The notes: generated from the sequence alone by a model not told the origin. A stretch of 64,000 nt of DNA from Bradyrhizobium sp. WSM1743 (GCF_000473065.1 NZ_AXAZ01000002.1:186001-250000); one strand, 5' to 3'. Numbered from the stretch's first letter, positions 26,861 to 36,796 are shown. Made by a program: numbers and translations.

Positions 26861-29173
26861 CCTGCATGCGGCTCGTAGCATCGCACACGCCACGCCCGTA
26901 TCACTACGGTTGTAGTGCCGGCTTGTCTGCATCCTCGCCAGATATGCTGGGTCCGTTTCTACGTGGCTGAGGTGAGCGCCCGTAATTGCCCAAGCTTGGC
27001 GCGGGCAATCGTGTTGATGTGCATGTGCCCATCTCGTGCGGTCATTACCACACCGATAGTGCGCCTTTACGCCGTAGGCCAGCCACCAATCCTGGTAGGC
27101 GTCCCTTGATCGCTCTTGGCGCTACAATTCCGCGGCCTGTGGGAGCTTGAGACACTCCCGCGAAAGGCGAGGTGGTTAGCGTTGTTATGGCAAAGTTGGC
27201 CACTGAAGTTAGTGGGGCGTGGTAGGGACAGCGCTTTTTCGGACCAGCACAAGCGCCGAGTCACGTCGGGGCTAACTTCACCGGCAGCGTGGGCGCGGCA
27301 GGGACAGCGTCGAGTTCTCTTGAGGAAAGGCGCCGAGTCGCACCTGCGTTGCCGTCAATATCAAAGGGGTTAACCCGGTAGTTAGCTAGGCAATGGAGGT
27401 ATGAAACCTACGCCGGGCTAGCCGAGATCATCATCGTGCCGGGAGGATGCGCCCTCCCGTTTGATGGGCCAGGTTTTAGGCCAGTATATCTCGCAAGTCA
27501 TAGCAGCAGAAGAGTTGGCAAACGCGAGATGTCATTGGCCGTGGGCTGGCGATCCTACAAAGATGGGTATCCGCGAGACTTGTCTGAGTGGCAAAGCATA
27601 CCATAGCGCCGCGTCGGCTAAAAGCACAGTGGTGAAACGCGATCGAGCTCTCACCCAGATTAGCTCGCTACGCGGTCTGACGCGATGGGTTCGGATGGAC
27701 TGTGATCGGTGTCGTGACCGGGCAGGCCGCATGCCAGGGCAACGTCATCTTCACGGGGCTTTTGATGAAGGACGCTGCCGACTTGGCCTGTCTTGGATCT
27801 CTACTTTCAAGCATCGTCGATCCCGCAAGTTATGGCAGGGGCGGACTGCGCCTGTCCTCCAGCCCGACTTGATCCTCCAACTAGCTCTGGGACGATCTGA
27901 AGAGCATCTGTTCGTCGATAGGAACAAGCGCTCGAGTACGGCAACAGATCACCGTATTCCTCCACGATAAGGCGTCAGGTCCGGGTTGATTCGAGTCGCA
28001 ATGGACGAGGACGAGGACGGCACAGTAGCGCTTCGAGCATGCGAATCTTCAACTCGACAACGCTCGGCTCGTTAAACAGTGCCAACGTCCGCTCGATTAA
28101 GTCCGCATGAGGAAGCGCGCCCGCAGTCCAGCCGAGCGGCACCAGCGTATCCGCGAAGCGCCAAACCACATGACGCTAAGACACTATGGCAGCCGCTCCT
28201 AGGAGAAGAGCGCGCCAATACCATTTCGCCGGATTGAGCAACGGAACGACGGTAAGGCGGAACCCGATTGTGAAAGCGGCGTCTGCGAAACGAAATCGGC
28301 GTCAAGTACGGCGACAAAAGGCCGTGGAAAGCGGCAAAGAGTCGTGAGGGCAGCAGCATCAGAGCCCGTAGCGCGTAAGAAACCGACGGAATTGTGCGAT
28401 CGGGCCGCCGGTGAAGATAACGCGTCTAGTACCCCCAATCGCGCAGCCGAAATCTGGCTCTCCTGCGAGATCTGAAACAATCACGGTGAGATCAAAGCGC
28501 TGGAGGTGCTGCGCACTTGCACCCAGCAAAGGCGCCTCATTGTAGGACTCCCGACGAAGACTCCGTCGCGGGCTGGCGCGAGTTCGGCCTCGAGGTAGTT
28601 AACTCGATCCGAGAACTCGATCAGCGGCTGGCCGAACTTAATGTCGAGAGCGAGTAAGTGAAAGCGCGCATCGTCCATAGCCTGTTCGTGTCTGATCTTC
28701 GCTACGCTCAGCGCCGCGTTGTTGGCATGTCTGGGACATACCGATGGCCAATACACGCGGCGTGGCTAGGATCTCGTTAAGATCGTCGACTGCACTACGC
28801 TGAGCGTCACCGCGGGCGTCGCCGACTCCATGTATGATCCATCGGCGCGGCCGTCCAGTTTCGGTTGTTTGGGGACGATCGTATTTGTACGAGTTCCGTG
28901 CCGAAACGCTGCCGTCTGATGACCCCGGCGTTCAAAACTTGTCCAACATCTTCGATGCTTCATTGAACGATTTTGACCAGGATTGCTCACGGCATCCAGG
29001 TGGCACGTCACTACGCCAAAAGGAATCTTGGAGTGGGCAAGATTCTTCTGAAGATCGACCTGAACGTACAGAGAGGAAGCCGTCAATTTTTTGCGCTCTG
29101 CAAGGGACGCGCTCCTGCATCGCCTTTCCGATATCAAATGATAAGCAACGCGTGCTTCAGAAAATACGGCATC
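26861..29173. other. Gene-poor region with unidentified remnants
   Basis: About 2.3 kb without a recognisable intact gene. A minus-strand frame at 28481-28756 (91 codons, with HEQAMDDARFHLLALDIKF) looks protein-like but matches nothing I know. A plus-strand segment near 28970-29080 (ARHYAKRNLGVGKILLKID) faintly recalls the C-terminal end of zinc-type oxidoreductases. A CGGGAGG/CCTCCCG hairpin lies around 27439-27458. Confidence 0.4.
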
Positions 29174-29389
29174 TCAATTGATTACTCTGACCTCGGCGGC
29201 TCTGTACTTCGAGCGGCGTTTGTTGAAGTGACGATCGAAAGACACGCGCGTCCCCGGCACCAGATCAGCGCCTGCGCAGTCGCAAAGGTCCGAAATGTGC
29301 ACGAACAAATCCATGCCGTCGCAGTTGTCGGGTCTGATGAAGCCCCAGCCCTTCTCAACACTGTAGGAGACTACCGTTCCAGTCTGCAT
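29174..29389 (-). CDS. Cold-shock-domain protein (CspA family)
   Basis: A 71-aa single cold-shock domain that binds single-stranded RNA or DNA as a chaperone or antiterminator. RNP1 is KGWGFIRPD (residues 13-21) and RNP2 is LFVHIS (residues 28-33). Length and fold order are typical, although the C-terminal half (NKRRSKYRAAEVRV) is more basic than in usual CspA. It is the only intact gene in an 8-kb decayed stretch. A candidate sigma-54 promoter lies 157 bp upstream. Confidence 0.88.
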   Translation of the reverse strand: MQTGTVVSYSVEKGWGFIRPDNCDGMDLFVHISDLCDCAGADLVPGTRVSFDRHFNKRRSKYRAAEVRVIN

Positions 29390-29545
29390 CTCTGATCTAA
29401 CGTGTGTTCAAGGCTATGGCATGGCCGCTTGGGCACCGGATTCGCAAGCCGCAGCGAATCGGCGGGGCGGACCAGACGCTCGTGACGCCGAGCCCGCCCC
29501 TAACATCGCCGTATCTGGAGCAATACGTGATGGTACCCCTAACCA

Positions 29546-29561
29546 AGCAAGGGCCGTGCCG
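29546..29561 (-). promoter_or_regulatory. Candidate sigma-54 -24/-12 promoter upstream of the cold-shock gene
   Basis: On the minus strand the sequence is CGGCACGGCCCTTGCT, which differs from the TGGCACG-N4-TTGCW consensus at only the first base and keeps GG-N10-GC. Transcription would begin about 12 bases downstream and leave a leader of about 145 bases before the start codon. No TGT-N10-ACA site was found within about 200 bp upstream. Confidence 0.5.
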
Positions 29562-31410
29562 AATTGAGAATTGGAGGTTCAGCGGGGACTTCGTAGCGGG
29601 CTGCAGGGTCAAGTTGTCGACATTCGTTTGAGAGCTGACGTCCGTCGTCAGACTCCTTGAACCAGCTGTAGTACATCGAGGCGGCAATGCATTCTGGGCG
29701 GCGGATCTCGAGATGTTCTCCATTCCGTGCACAGCACCATGCGGATCCTCTCTTCCGCCGAATAATGCCGGCCGGCTTTGTCGCCTAATGTCTTTTTACA
29801 ACTTGTTCTGCCGGTGCTTTGCCCGGTCCGGATTTCTGTTTTATCTTCGCTCCCGCTGGCTACTATGAACCAGGAACTCCTCCCAAAGCAAAATCACACT
29901 GCCTGTTTCACAGGCCCTGACGTCAAATCCTCTTTATGTCAGCGTGGCGCCTCGGCTAGCTAAGTGCCGCGCAAGGTCAAGCGCCGGAACTAGTGCATGT
30001 CTAGGACAGTTCGCGAAGCTGGACTGGCAGGCCCAAGCAAGCATGGATCGTTTGCGCCGGACCAAAACCGCGCCGCACCTCACGTGCGCGTCACTCGGCA
30101 ATCTGCACGTACTTCGCTATGGTGAGTAAGGTCTCGGCTTGAGGCTGCCGGCCCGGAAAACGGTCGTAGGCTCGTGGCTCAACAACGGTCGCCTACTGTG
30201 CAGATTAGGCTGCTGCGTCGGATCATGCATCCTGCCGTAAGACGGGCTCGGCTTGAAGACTGTGAACGGTCTTCTAAACGCATCCTGAAATGCGCAGCAT
30301 CTTCTCGACGAAACAATCTTAACGGCAGGGGACACTGCTTCGGTGGCAGTCCGAGGCAGCTCGCAATACTGAACTCGCTTGAGTAGCCGCGCTCTTGAGA
30401 GTGAACCAAATCAATGTCCATCGTTCATGGCAGCCGCTCGTCTTATTAGTTGTTGTGCATGGTGGAATCTGCGCGAAGTTGATGGATGCTAGAGAGGGCA
30501 ACGATGCGCGTATTCGAGACAACCTAAATTGGCCGGCCCACTGGTATCCGAAGAAGTGCCTCTGAGATTCCAGGCCGAAACCGACACGACCCCGGTGCAG
30601 ACCATCGCGCTCGATGCACCAGGTACTATCGCATCGAAACGTGAAGGCGCCAGCGCTTTGAAGTGACAGGGCTTCGTAGGTGCGAGCTCAAATGTTTGAG
30701 TATTTTCCTGAAAGCGCAGGTATGATCACCATCATTGGCTGGGAATTTCTTGTTCGAAGCCGCCCTCCGTCTCAGCCAGCTTCCGGAGCGTGCGGAGGTC
30801 GACACGTCCGCCTGAGGGAGTATCAATATAGTCTATGTCTACTCCCGATCTCTCAAGACACTCCGACTTACACAGGGCTTCTCTTGCGCTCAAACTTTGA
30901 ACCGAAAAATGCCTCCGGCTAAACCCCGTTCGATGACACCTAATACTGTAAGGCACGGATCCCCCTCGTTGAGAGCGACGGTATAACTAACTTCCCGTAA
31001 CAGTGCGACCGACCATTCTTGGTAGGTCCTTGCGGGCGCGTTTGCGCGATCACCGAGGCTCCTGAGCTTCAAACCGACTTTCTGAAGCAGAACTGTGAGA
31101 TCCTCTCCAATCAAAGTGCCAGACATCCCTCGAACTTCATCTGAATTAAGTCAGAGCAGTACGCTGGATGGCTACGGTTATCGTCTCAAAGTCTGTCGGA
31201 CCGGCGGCAGAACGAGAAATGTTGCGATACAGTTGCGCTACGATCCAGGCCTTCTGGAACAAATACTTAGTGGCAGGTCACGTCCCAGACAATCCGAAAA
31301 CTTCACGTCAAGAGAGAAAGCGGAGCACCTCTACGCGAGCTACTGAAACTGGCGGTTTTCTAGCTTCTTGACTTGCGTTTTATCTGGACGACAGCCACCG
31401 GAGACCCTCT
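29562..31410. other. Gene-poor region
   Basis: About 1.85 kb with no recognised gene. Two adjacent minus-strand frames (30890-31126, with TVLLQKVGLKLRSLGD, and 30732-30956, with SGVDIDYIDTPSGGRVDLRT) look more protein-like than the rest and might be one frameshifted gene, but neither matches a family I know. Confidence 0.4.
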
Positions 31411-32040
31411 ATGTACATACCAGCCCACTTTCGAGATTACGACCTCGAGAGCATTCGAGCGACAATCCGCTGCGCCCGATTGGCCAACCTGATCACAGCG
31501 ACATCAGATGGGCCACTTGCGACGCCTCTTCCGCTCTTCCTCGACGAGAGCGAAGGCAAACACGGCGCACTGTACGGGCACTTGGCGAAGGGCAATCCGC
31601 AATGGCGCACGGCCCCGATTGGAGAAGCTCTGGCGATCTTTAGTGGCGCAGAGGCTTATGTGACACCATCCTGGTATCCAAGCAAGCGTCAAACTGAACG
31701 CGTGGTGCCTACATGGAATTACATCGCGGTCCACGTCCATGGGCCGATTGAGTTCTTCGAGGATCCTAAACGCCTGCTTGAGATCGTGACGCGTCTGACG
31801 AATATCCATGAGATGTCACGTGCGACGCCCTGGGCAGTCAGCGATGCTCCCGCGGATTTCATTGCCGTCCATTTGCGTGAAATCGTCGGCGTGCGCATCC
31901 CGATCACTATGGTAGAAGGCAAGCGCAAGATGAGCCAAAACCGCCCTACGCCTGATCGCGTTGGTGTCGCCACCGGCCTAGCGGCGAGCAAACTGGCACA
32001 GGACCAGGAAGTTGCAGCTCTTATCCTGGCTCAGGACTGA
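31411..32040 (+). CDS. PaiB-type FMN-binding protein
   Basis: A 209-aa protein of the PaiB family (FMN-binding split-barrel, often annotated as negative transcriptional regulator). It starts MYIPAHFRDYDLESIRATI, as family members do, and has GPLATPLPLFLD, the HLAKGNPQWR flavin-binding segment and SWYPSKRQTERVVPTWNY. Length is normal. In Bacillus the homologue affects sporulation and protease genes, but most family members are uncharacterised and may be flavin-dependent oxidoreductases. It is separated from the next gene by 513 bp that contain the promoter of that gene. Confidence 0.9.
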   Translation: MYIPAHFRDYDLESIRATIRCARLANLITATSDGPLATPLPLFLDESEGKHGALYGHLAKGNPQWRTAPIGEALAIFSGAEAYVTPSWYPSKRQTERVVPTWNYIAVHVHGPIEFFEDPKRLLEIVTRLTNIHEMSRATPWAVSDAPADFIAVHLREIVGVRIPITMVEGKRKMSQNRPTPDRVGVATGLAASKLAQDQEVAALILAQD

Positions 32041-32202
32041 AACGATAATGTGCATGACCGTGGCCAACAGCGCCGATGGACATTACATCTGCAGCTCTTA
32101 CACGCTCCAGCGGCATTAGTAGAGATTAACCTGGGCAATATAATTACCTCGCCACATTTACTAACCGAACAGTCAGCTCGAGCTTACCGCGCTGTAGACA
32201 CT

Positions 32203-32218
32203 TGTCCGTATTCTGACA
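32203..32218. promoter_or_regulatory. NifA-type upstream activator site
   Basis: The sequence TGTCCGTATTCTGACA is an exact TGT-N10-ACA. It lies about 260 bp upstream of a perfect -24/-12 promoter. NifA sites are usually 80-200 bp upstream, so the spacing is long but possible with DNA bending. Confidence 0.5.
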
Positions 32219-32477
32219 GAGGCACAATCTCGCATGAAGTTTACCAATTCTACAGAAGCATTGTTTTTTCAACGCAATTGAATGATTACAAAAGCATAAC
32301 TGAAGATGTTCCGGGTTGGCGCCTCCTGCTCTCCGCTTCGGCTTCACAGTTCGACATTGGAAGTGGAAGTTCGATGATCGAGTTCTTTCGTCACTCGGTC
32401 CAACCATCGGCTTCTATGACTCGCGCCAAATACCATATTCGTTCGGTGCCATTGGCGATACCTGGTCGTCTTTCGCT

Positions 32478-32493
32478 TGGCACGATGCTTGCT
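32478..32493 (+). promoter_or_regulatory. Sigma-54 -24/-12 promoter, perfect consensus
   Basis: The sequence TGGCACGATGCTTGCT agrees at every position with TGGCACG-N4-TTGCW. GG is at 32479-32480 and GC at 32491-32492. Transcription should start near 32504, about 50 bases before the dioxygenase start codon. Confidence 0.8.
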
Positions 32494-32553
32494 GAAGATC
32501 ATTCGCTCCGAGAGGCGAGAGAGAGAAAAACTGCAAGGGCTTACAAAAGCAAC

Positions 32554-33462
32554 ATGAGCACAACGGCTTTGATCGGTGGCGTCATTCCGAGCACCGATGT
32601 AGTGAAACGTGCAGCGCGCATCGGCGCCGAAATCAAAAATATCAAGCTATCAGGCGATCTACCGGATCACGCGATCGCTGCGATCAACAGCTTATTGCTC
32701 GAGCACAAGGTGATCTTCTTCCGTAATCAAGGACATCTCAATGACGCCGAGCAGGAGCGCTTTGCCGCTCGTCTCGGAAAGTTAGTGCCGCATCCGATGC
32801 TCGGTGCCACCAAGGGGATGGCGTCGCTCCTCGAACTGGACTCCTCTCGCGGCGGCGGTCGCGCAGACGTTTGGCATGCAGATGGAACCTTCGCCGACGC
32901 CTATCCCAAGATTTTGGTCCTGCGGGCCGTTGTAATGCCAAGGTTCGGAGGCGACACGGTGTGGTCGAACACAGCTGCCGCTTATCTTGGTCTGCCGCCG
33001 CCTCTACAACGGCTTGCCGACAGCCTATGGGCCGTTCACAGCAACGTTTTCGATTACGCCGGGATCGCGCGTGTCCGCGAGGTCGACAAGAAGCACTTTG
33101 ACGAGGTGTTCACCAGAACGGTTTTTGAGACCGAGCATCCCGTTGTGCGCGTCCACCCCGAAACAGGCGAGCGGACGCTAGTGCTCGGCACCTTGGTGAA
33201 GCACTTTGTAGGGATCGGCAAATACGACGGACAAAAGTTGTTCGATCTTTTCCAATCTCACATCACCGCGCCCGAAAACACTGTGCGCTGGAACTGGATA
33301 GAGGGCGATATTGCAATATGGGACAACCGCGCAACGCAGCATTACGCGGTCAACGATTACGGGGACCAGCATCGCGTCGTACGGCGGGCCACGGTCGAGG
33401 GTGACGTGCCTGTCAGCGTCGATGGCCGGAGCAGTGTAACGCGCTTCAAGGCGACCAAATAA
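32554..33462 (+). CDS. TauD/TfdA-family Fe(II)/2-oxoglutarate dioxygenase
   Basis: A 302-aa non-heme iron oxygenase that would couple 2-oxoglutarate decarboxylation to hydroxylation of a small substrate (taurine-like, herbicide-like or another alkyl compound). The iron ligands are visible: His108 and Asp110 in WHADGTF and His263 in NRATQHYAVNDY; the 2-oxoglutarate-binding Arg is in HRVVRR (about 274-278). The start chosen is ATG 32554, which gives a normal family length; an upstream in-frame extension of 168 codons is ignored because it covers the promoter. The substrate cannot be told. A perfect sigma-54 promoter and a NifA-type site make expression during nitrogen fixation likely. It lies at the boundary of the conjugation module. 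Confidence 0.9.
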   Translation: MSTTALIGGVIPSTDVVKRAARIGAEIKNIKLSGDLPDHAIAAINSLLLEHKVIFFRNQGHLNDAEQERFAARLGKLVPHPMLGATKGMASLLELDSSRGGGRADVWHADGTFADAYPKILVLRAVVMPRFGGDTVWSNTAAAYLGLPPPLQRLADSLWAVHSNVFDYAGIARVREVDKKHFDEVFTRTVFETEHPVVRVHPETGERTLVLGTLVKHFVGIGKYDGQKLFDLFQSHITAPENTVRWNWIEGDIAIWDNRATQHYAVNDYGDQHRVVRRATVEGDVPVSVDGRSSVTRFKATK

Positions 33463-33626
33463 CTGCAGTCGGCACCCAACGCCTCGCGTCTGAAAACTGA
33501 GAAAACCTGGTAATCGGAGTTGTATCGGGCGCGAACACACCTTTCCGACAAGATATCTCGGCTCTTGGCGCCAGCTTGGCAGCGCCTAGATTTAGCCTCG
33601 ACCAACAGTTTCGGAAACCTTGAGCA

Positions 33627-33869
33627 TCACTGTCCTTCGCCAGCGGCCGGTACGTGGACTTCACGTTTCAGTTTAGAAAATCCTCGATCCGTGGCCATAA
33701 AGCGCGCCAACATGGGAGCGATGAGCTTAGTCGGATCAACCACTTGGCCACCCTGACGCGTAAGCGCTTCTGCATATGCAATGAGATCACGATGCACGGC
33801 CGCAGGCAGCTCCGTACTCACTTTGACCGGCTTGTCGTCTGGAAGCTCTCCAATTTTGAGTTTTGGCAT
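33627..33869 (-). CDS. DUF2274 protein at the end of the trb operon
   Basis: An 80-aa protein starting MPKLKIGELPDDKPVKVS, the usual DUF2274 opening. DUF2274 genes commonly follow trbI in alphaproteobacterial Trb clusters. The middle (PAAVHRDLIAYAEALTRQ) resembles a ribbon-helix-helix-type helical segment, so a DNA-binding or regulatory role is possible. A longer frame from 33920 is rejected because the start chosen lies five bases from the trbI stop. Confidence 0.85.
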   Translation of the reverse strand: MPKLKIGELPDDKPVKVSTELPAAVHRDLIAYAEALTRQGGQVVDPTKLIAPMLARFMATDRGFSKLKREVHVPAAGEGQ

Positions 33870-33873
33870 GGTG

Positions 33874-35085
33874 TCACCCTCTGTAGGGCGTAAGTATGAG
33901 GTCATGATTGACAAGAACACGAACCGGGAATCCAGGTCGTACAGTTAGAGTAGGCTGGATGCCGAGACTGCGGCGAACGACCTGCTGTCCGGTTTGATTC
34001 AGTGAGTCGGAGGCGCCGTGTCGCAACGCCTGGATGATTGCGCTGTCGTTGCTGTTGGTATCCGAGCCGGCACCCAATTCGGTCCCGACCGCCAGAAACG
34101 TCGATAGTGCCGCAGCCTTGAACAGTTCACCCCAGTGATTTTCGACCTGATCTTCGAGGCCTGCATATCCGGCAGTATCAGCGCCAGGCTGCCGCTCGAG
34201 AACGATTGAACGTCCATTCGGCATGATCAGTCGGGTCCAAACGACCAGAACGCGCGACTGGCCGAAAGTGACTTGGCTATCATAGACCCCGATTAGGCGC
34301 GCTCCTTGGGGCACTAACAAGAACCGACCGGTGGGCGTGTCGTATACGTTTTCGGTCACCTGCGCGGTGATTTGGCCTGGAAGATCCGATCTAATCCCTG
34401 TGATCAGAGCTCCCGGAATCACAGTTCCGGCCTGCATGATGTAGGGTGAAGCGGGCCTGGCGATGCGGTCAGAACTGACCGTGCGGCGATCCACAGAACC
34501 GCTCACAAAGGCAAGCTTTCGGTCTTGACCGTTTTGCGCGGATCCGTCATCGCCGGTCCCCGCTGCATTCGATGGCACAGCGCGGTCACTTCCAACAGCC
34601 GCAGCGACGGGCGGACGTACTTCACTTCCATTGGTCGAAGCGAATAGATGACTGATGCGAGCAGCTTCGGTCTCTTGATCCCGCCGCTGCTGGTCCGGAT
34701 CAGCGCCGCTCGTCGGCAATTGACCTTGAGCGGCGACGATCGGTCGACCGAGGTCCCCGGGGAGCGGCGGACCAAGCTGCGGGATCGACTGGCGCGGGAC
34801 GCCAGTATAGTCCTTCGGCAGCGTCGTTATGCCGTCGGCCACATTGTGGTGGTCGGTACTGTAAAGCCCATCGGCCGCTTGATTGCGTGAGCGATTGTTC
34901 TGTAGCGACCACAGCACCGCTCCGCCAACGACAAGCAGGGCAACCGCGCTCCCGCCGGCTAAGACCTTCCGCGACAACCGCATCACGCGCGGATGCTCTG
35001 CTCTCAAGCGGAAACTTTCGGACTGCTCCCCTTGTGTCTCCGAGGGAACTGCTTGCTCCTCATCGTTTGCATTCCGGGTGTTCAT
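33874..35085 (-). CDS. trbI: TrbI (VirB10-like) type IV secretion protein
   Basis: A 403-aa protein of the TrbI/VirB10 family, which bridges inner and outer membrane and forms part of the channel core. A cytoplasmic N terminus is followed by one transmembrane segment (about 38-60, VLAGGSAVALLVVGGAVLW), a Pro/Gln-rich periplasmic linker, and the conserved beta-barrel domain (GTVIPGALITGIRSDLPGQI, then PQGARLIGVYDSQV and PNGRSIVLERQPG). The C terminus has the usual NHDLILTPY. Start and trbG stop overlap by four bases. Confidence 0.95.
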   Translation of the reverse strand: MNTRNANDEEQAVPSETQGEQSESFRLRAEHPRVMRLSRKVLAGGSAVALLVVGGAVLWSLQNNRSRNQAADGLYSTDHHNVADGITTLPKDYTGVPRQSIPQLGPPLPGDLGRPIVAAQGQLPTSGADPDQQRRDQETEAARISHLFASTNGSEVRPPVAAAVGSDRAVPSNAAGTGDDGSAQNGQDRKLAFVSGSVDRRTVSSDRIARPASPYIMQAGTVIPGALITGIRSDLPGQITAQVTENVYDTPTGRFLLVPQGARLIGVYDSQVTFGQSRVLVVWTRLIMPNGRSIVLERQPGADTAGYAGLEDQVENHWGELFKAAALSTFLAVGTELGAGSDTNSNDSAIIQALRHGASDSLNQTGQQVVRRSLGIQPTLTVRPGFPVRVLVNHDLILTPYRG

Positions 35086-36107
35086 GTCGACGGCCTCCCG
35101 TCAGTCCTGACAATCCTGACCTTCTGCTGATGCTCGCCCCCAAGCCGCAGTTCGGCGGCAGCAAACAGCCGATCGACGATCAATACGTTGGCGTAAGCGC
35201 GATAGTTGACCAGCTCGCTCTTGCCGTCTGGACCAATGACGAAGAGCGGAGGCATCTCGCCTTGCACGATCCCTGCCGGAAATTCGATGTAGACCTTGCG
35301 GCCATCGTCATATGCGGCGAGCGGCCGCCAGGGAGGACTGTCCCCTTCGATGGCATAGCGGGAGATGCGCTGCGGCGGCTCCGGAAGGACGGGCTTCAGA
35401 GCGACCGAGCGCGATCGTTCCCGTACAGTTTCTGGATAGTACCAAGCAACGGAGGGCATGTAAGGCCGCTCGCGGGAGCGGAGCTCGATTAGGTAGGTGC
35501 GCCGGTCAGTATTGACCACGAGGTTGGTCTCGATCAAAGCTCGCGTCGGCTTGACCAGGATATGGACGCGCCGTGTGTCCCCGCTCCCGCTCTCGGTATC
35601 GCCCACGATCCAGCGTACGGTATCTCCGGCCGCGATCGGTCCTGATCCCGTCAACTGTTCTCCCTCCTCGAGCGCGATATCCGTTATTTGCCCCGGTGCG
35701 GCGTAAATCTGATAGAGCGCTCCGGGACTGTAGGCGTAGATTTGGGCTGCGTTGAAATACCCCCGCTTGCGCGGCTCAACACGGGCCGCGCTGTTTGCCG
35801 TCTCGACCCGGCTCACCGGCTCCGCGTCTTCCTTCCCTACTGACTTACCGCCGAGTGCTGGCTTCCAGAGGGGAGGAACGTGAAGGGGTTTTGGTTTGTC
35901 GTCGAGAGCCACAGGCGGTGCCGGCAACGGAGGAACTTCAGCGTCATAGCTGATCTCCGGCGGAATGTAGGTCGCGCACCCGCCAAGCATCGACGAACTA
36001 AGCAGGAGAGCGAACAAAAATGCACGTTTCGAGTTCACGAACTCGCGCCGAGCCGAATAGAGCCTACGATGTTGGATGCGACGCTTCGTAGATACTTCTA
36101 ACGTCAT
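35082..36107 (-). CDS. trbG: TrbG (VirB9-like) type IV secretion lipoprotein
   Basis: About 341 aa from the ATG at 36107, chosen because it lies five bases from the trbF stop and shortly precedes a lipoprotein signal (FALLLSSSMLGGCATY, lipobox Cys). The mature part has YSPGALYQIYAAPGQITDI, the TrbG/VirB9 opening, and ends with the C-terminal beta domain that contacts TrbI and TrbH/VirB7-type partners. A 57-codon N-terminal extension of the frame overlaps trbF and is rejected. Confidence 0.93.
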   Translation of the reverse strand: MTLEVSTKRRIQHRRLYSARREFVNSKRAFLFALLLSSSMLGGCATYIPPEISYDAEVPPLPAPPVALDDKPKPLHVPPLWKPALGGKSVGKEDAEPVSRVETANSAARVEPRKRGYFNAAQIYAYSPGALYQIYAAPGQITDIALEEGEQLTGSGPIAAGDTVRWIVGDTESGSGDTRRVHILVKPTRALIETNLVVNTDRRTYLIELRSRERPYMPSVAWYYPETVRERSRSVALKPVLPEPPQRISRYAIEGDSPPWRPLAAYDDGRKVYIEFPAGIVQGEMPPLFVIGPDGKSELVNYRAYANVLIVDRLFAAAELRLGGEHQQKVRIVRTDGRPST

Positions 36108-36112
36108 ATCGT

Positions 36113-36796
36113 TCACTGACTCAACTCCTTCGACCAGTTGATGGCGCGGACGTAGACGCCAAGGGGATTCTTGCGCAGGCGTTCGGCATCGCGCGGCGTT
36201 TCGATTACGATGGTGAGAATGGCCGTCCAACGCTCGATCGAACTCAACGCGCCGTTGTCGTAGACGCGCTGGGTCCACGCGACCCGAAAGCTTTCTGACG
36301 AAGCGCGAATGACGCTCGATACGTCGACGGAGATTTGCTCCTTACCCAGCTTGGCAAAGGGATCATTGTTGCGCGCGTAGTCGTTGAGCGCAGCGGCGCC
36401 GCGATCGGTCGTAAAATCATAGGCATGGAGCCAGTTTTGGCGCAGAACGATGCCGTCGGCTGGCAGACCTCTGACATCCTCGATAAAGCGCGCCAGATGG
36501 TAAGCGATCTGCGCATCGGTTGGTCGATAGTCGATGTTGGCGGGCGCAACCCTTTGGGCCTGGCCGAGATGATCGACTTCTACCACCCAAGGCGTGATCG
36601 ATCCCTGGTTAGATTGCCAGACAAGGCTGCCAGCGAGACCGGCCGACATCATCAAGCAGCCGAACGCCATCAGGCGCCAGTTCTTGGCTTGCACCCGCGC
36701 TGATCCAATGCGTTCGTCCCACACTTGCGCCGCCTTTTGATAAGGCGTAATCGGCTCGGGCATGCGCCCGTAGTGAACTGATGGTCGTTTGAACAT
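36113..36796 (-). CDS. trbF: TrbF (VirB8-like) type IV secretion protein
   Basis: About 227 aa from the ATG giving MFKRPSVHYGRMPEPITPYQ, the standard TrbF start; an ATG twelve codons earlier is less likely. One transmembrane helix (LMAFGCLMMSAGLAGSLVW) is followed by the VirB8 periplasmic domain (VAPANIDYRPTDAQIAYHL, RNDPFAKL-like segment NNDPFAKLGKEQ). It nucleates the core complex in the inner membrane. Confidence 0.93.
   Translation of the reverse strand: MFKRPSVHYGRMPEPITPYQKAAQVWDERIGSARVQAKNWRLMAFGCLMMSAGLAGSLVWQSNQGSITPWVVEVDHLGQAQRVAPANIDYRPTDAQIAYHLARFIEDVRGLPADGIVLRQNWLHAYDFTTDRGAAALNDYARNNDPFAKLGKEQISVDVSSVIRASSESFRVAWTQRVYDNGALSSIERWTAILTIVIETPRDAERLRKNPLGVYVRAINWSKELSQ

Larger units (their letters stand above)
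32041..32553. other. Regulatory interval upstream of the dioxygenase gene
   Basis: About 510 bp, notably AT-richer than its neighbours. An open frame runs through it in phase with the dioxygenase gene, but its sequence has no family features and the promoter elements described for 32203-32218 and 32478-32493 lie inside it, so it is taken as non-coding. Confidence 0.6.

Noticed and set aside
32050..32553. In-frame 168-codon extension of the dioxygenase
   Set aside because: It would cover a perfect sigma-54 promoter and an upstream activator site, has no family similarity, and gives an abnormal protein length.
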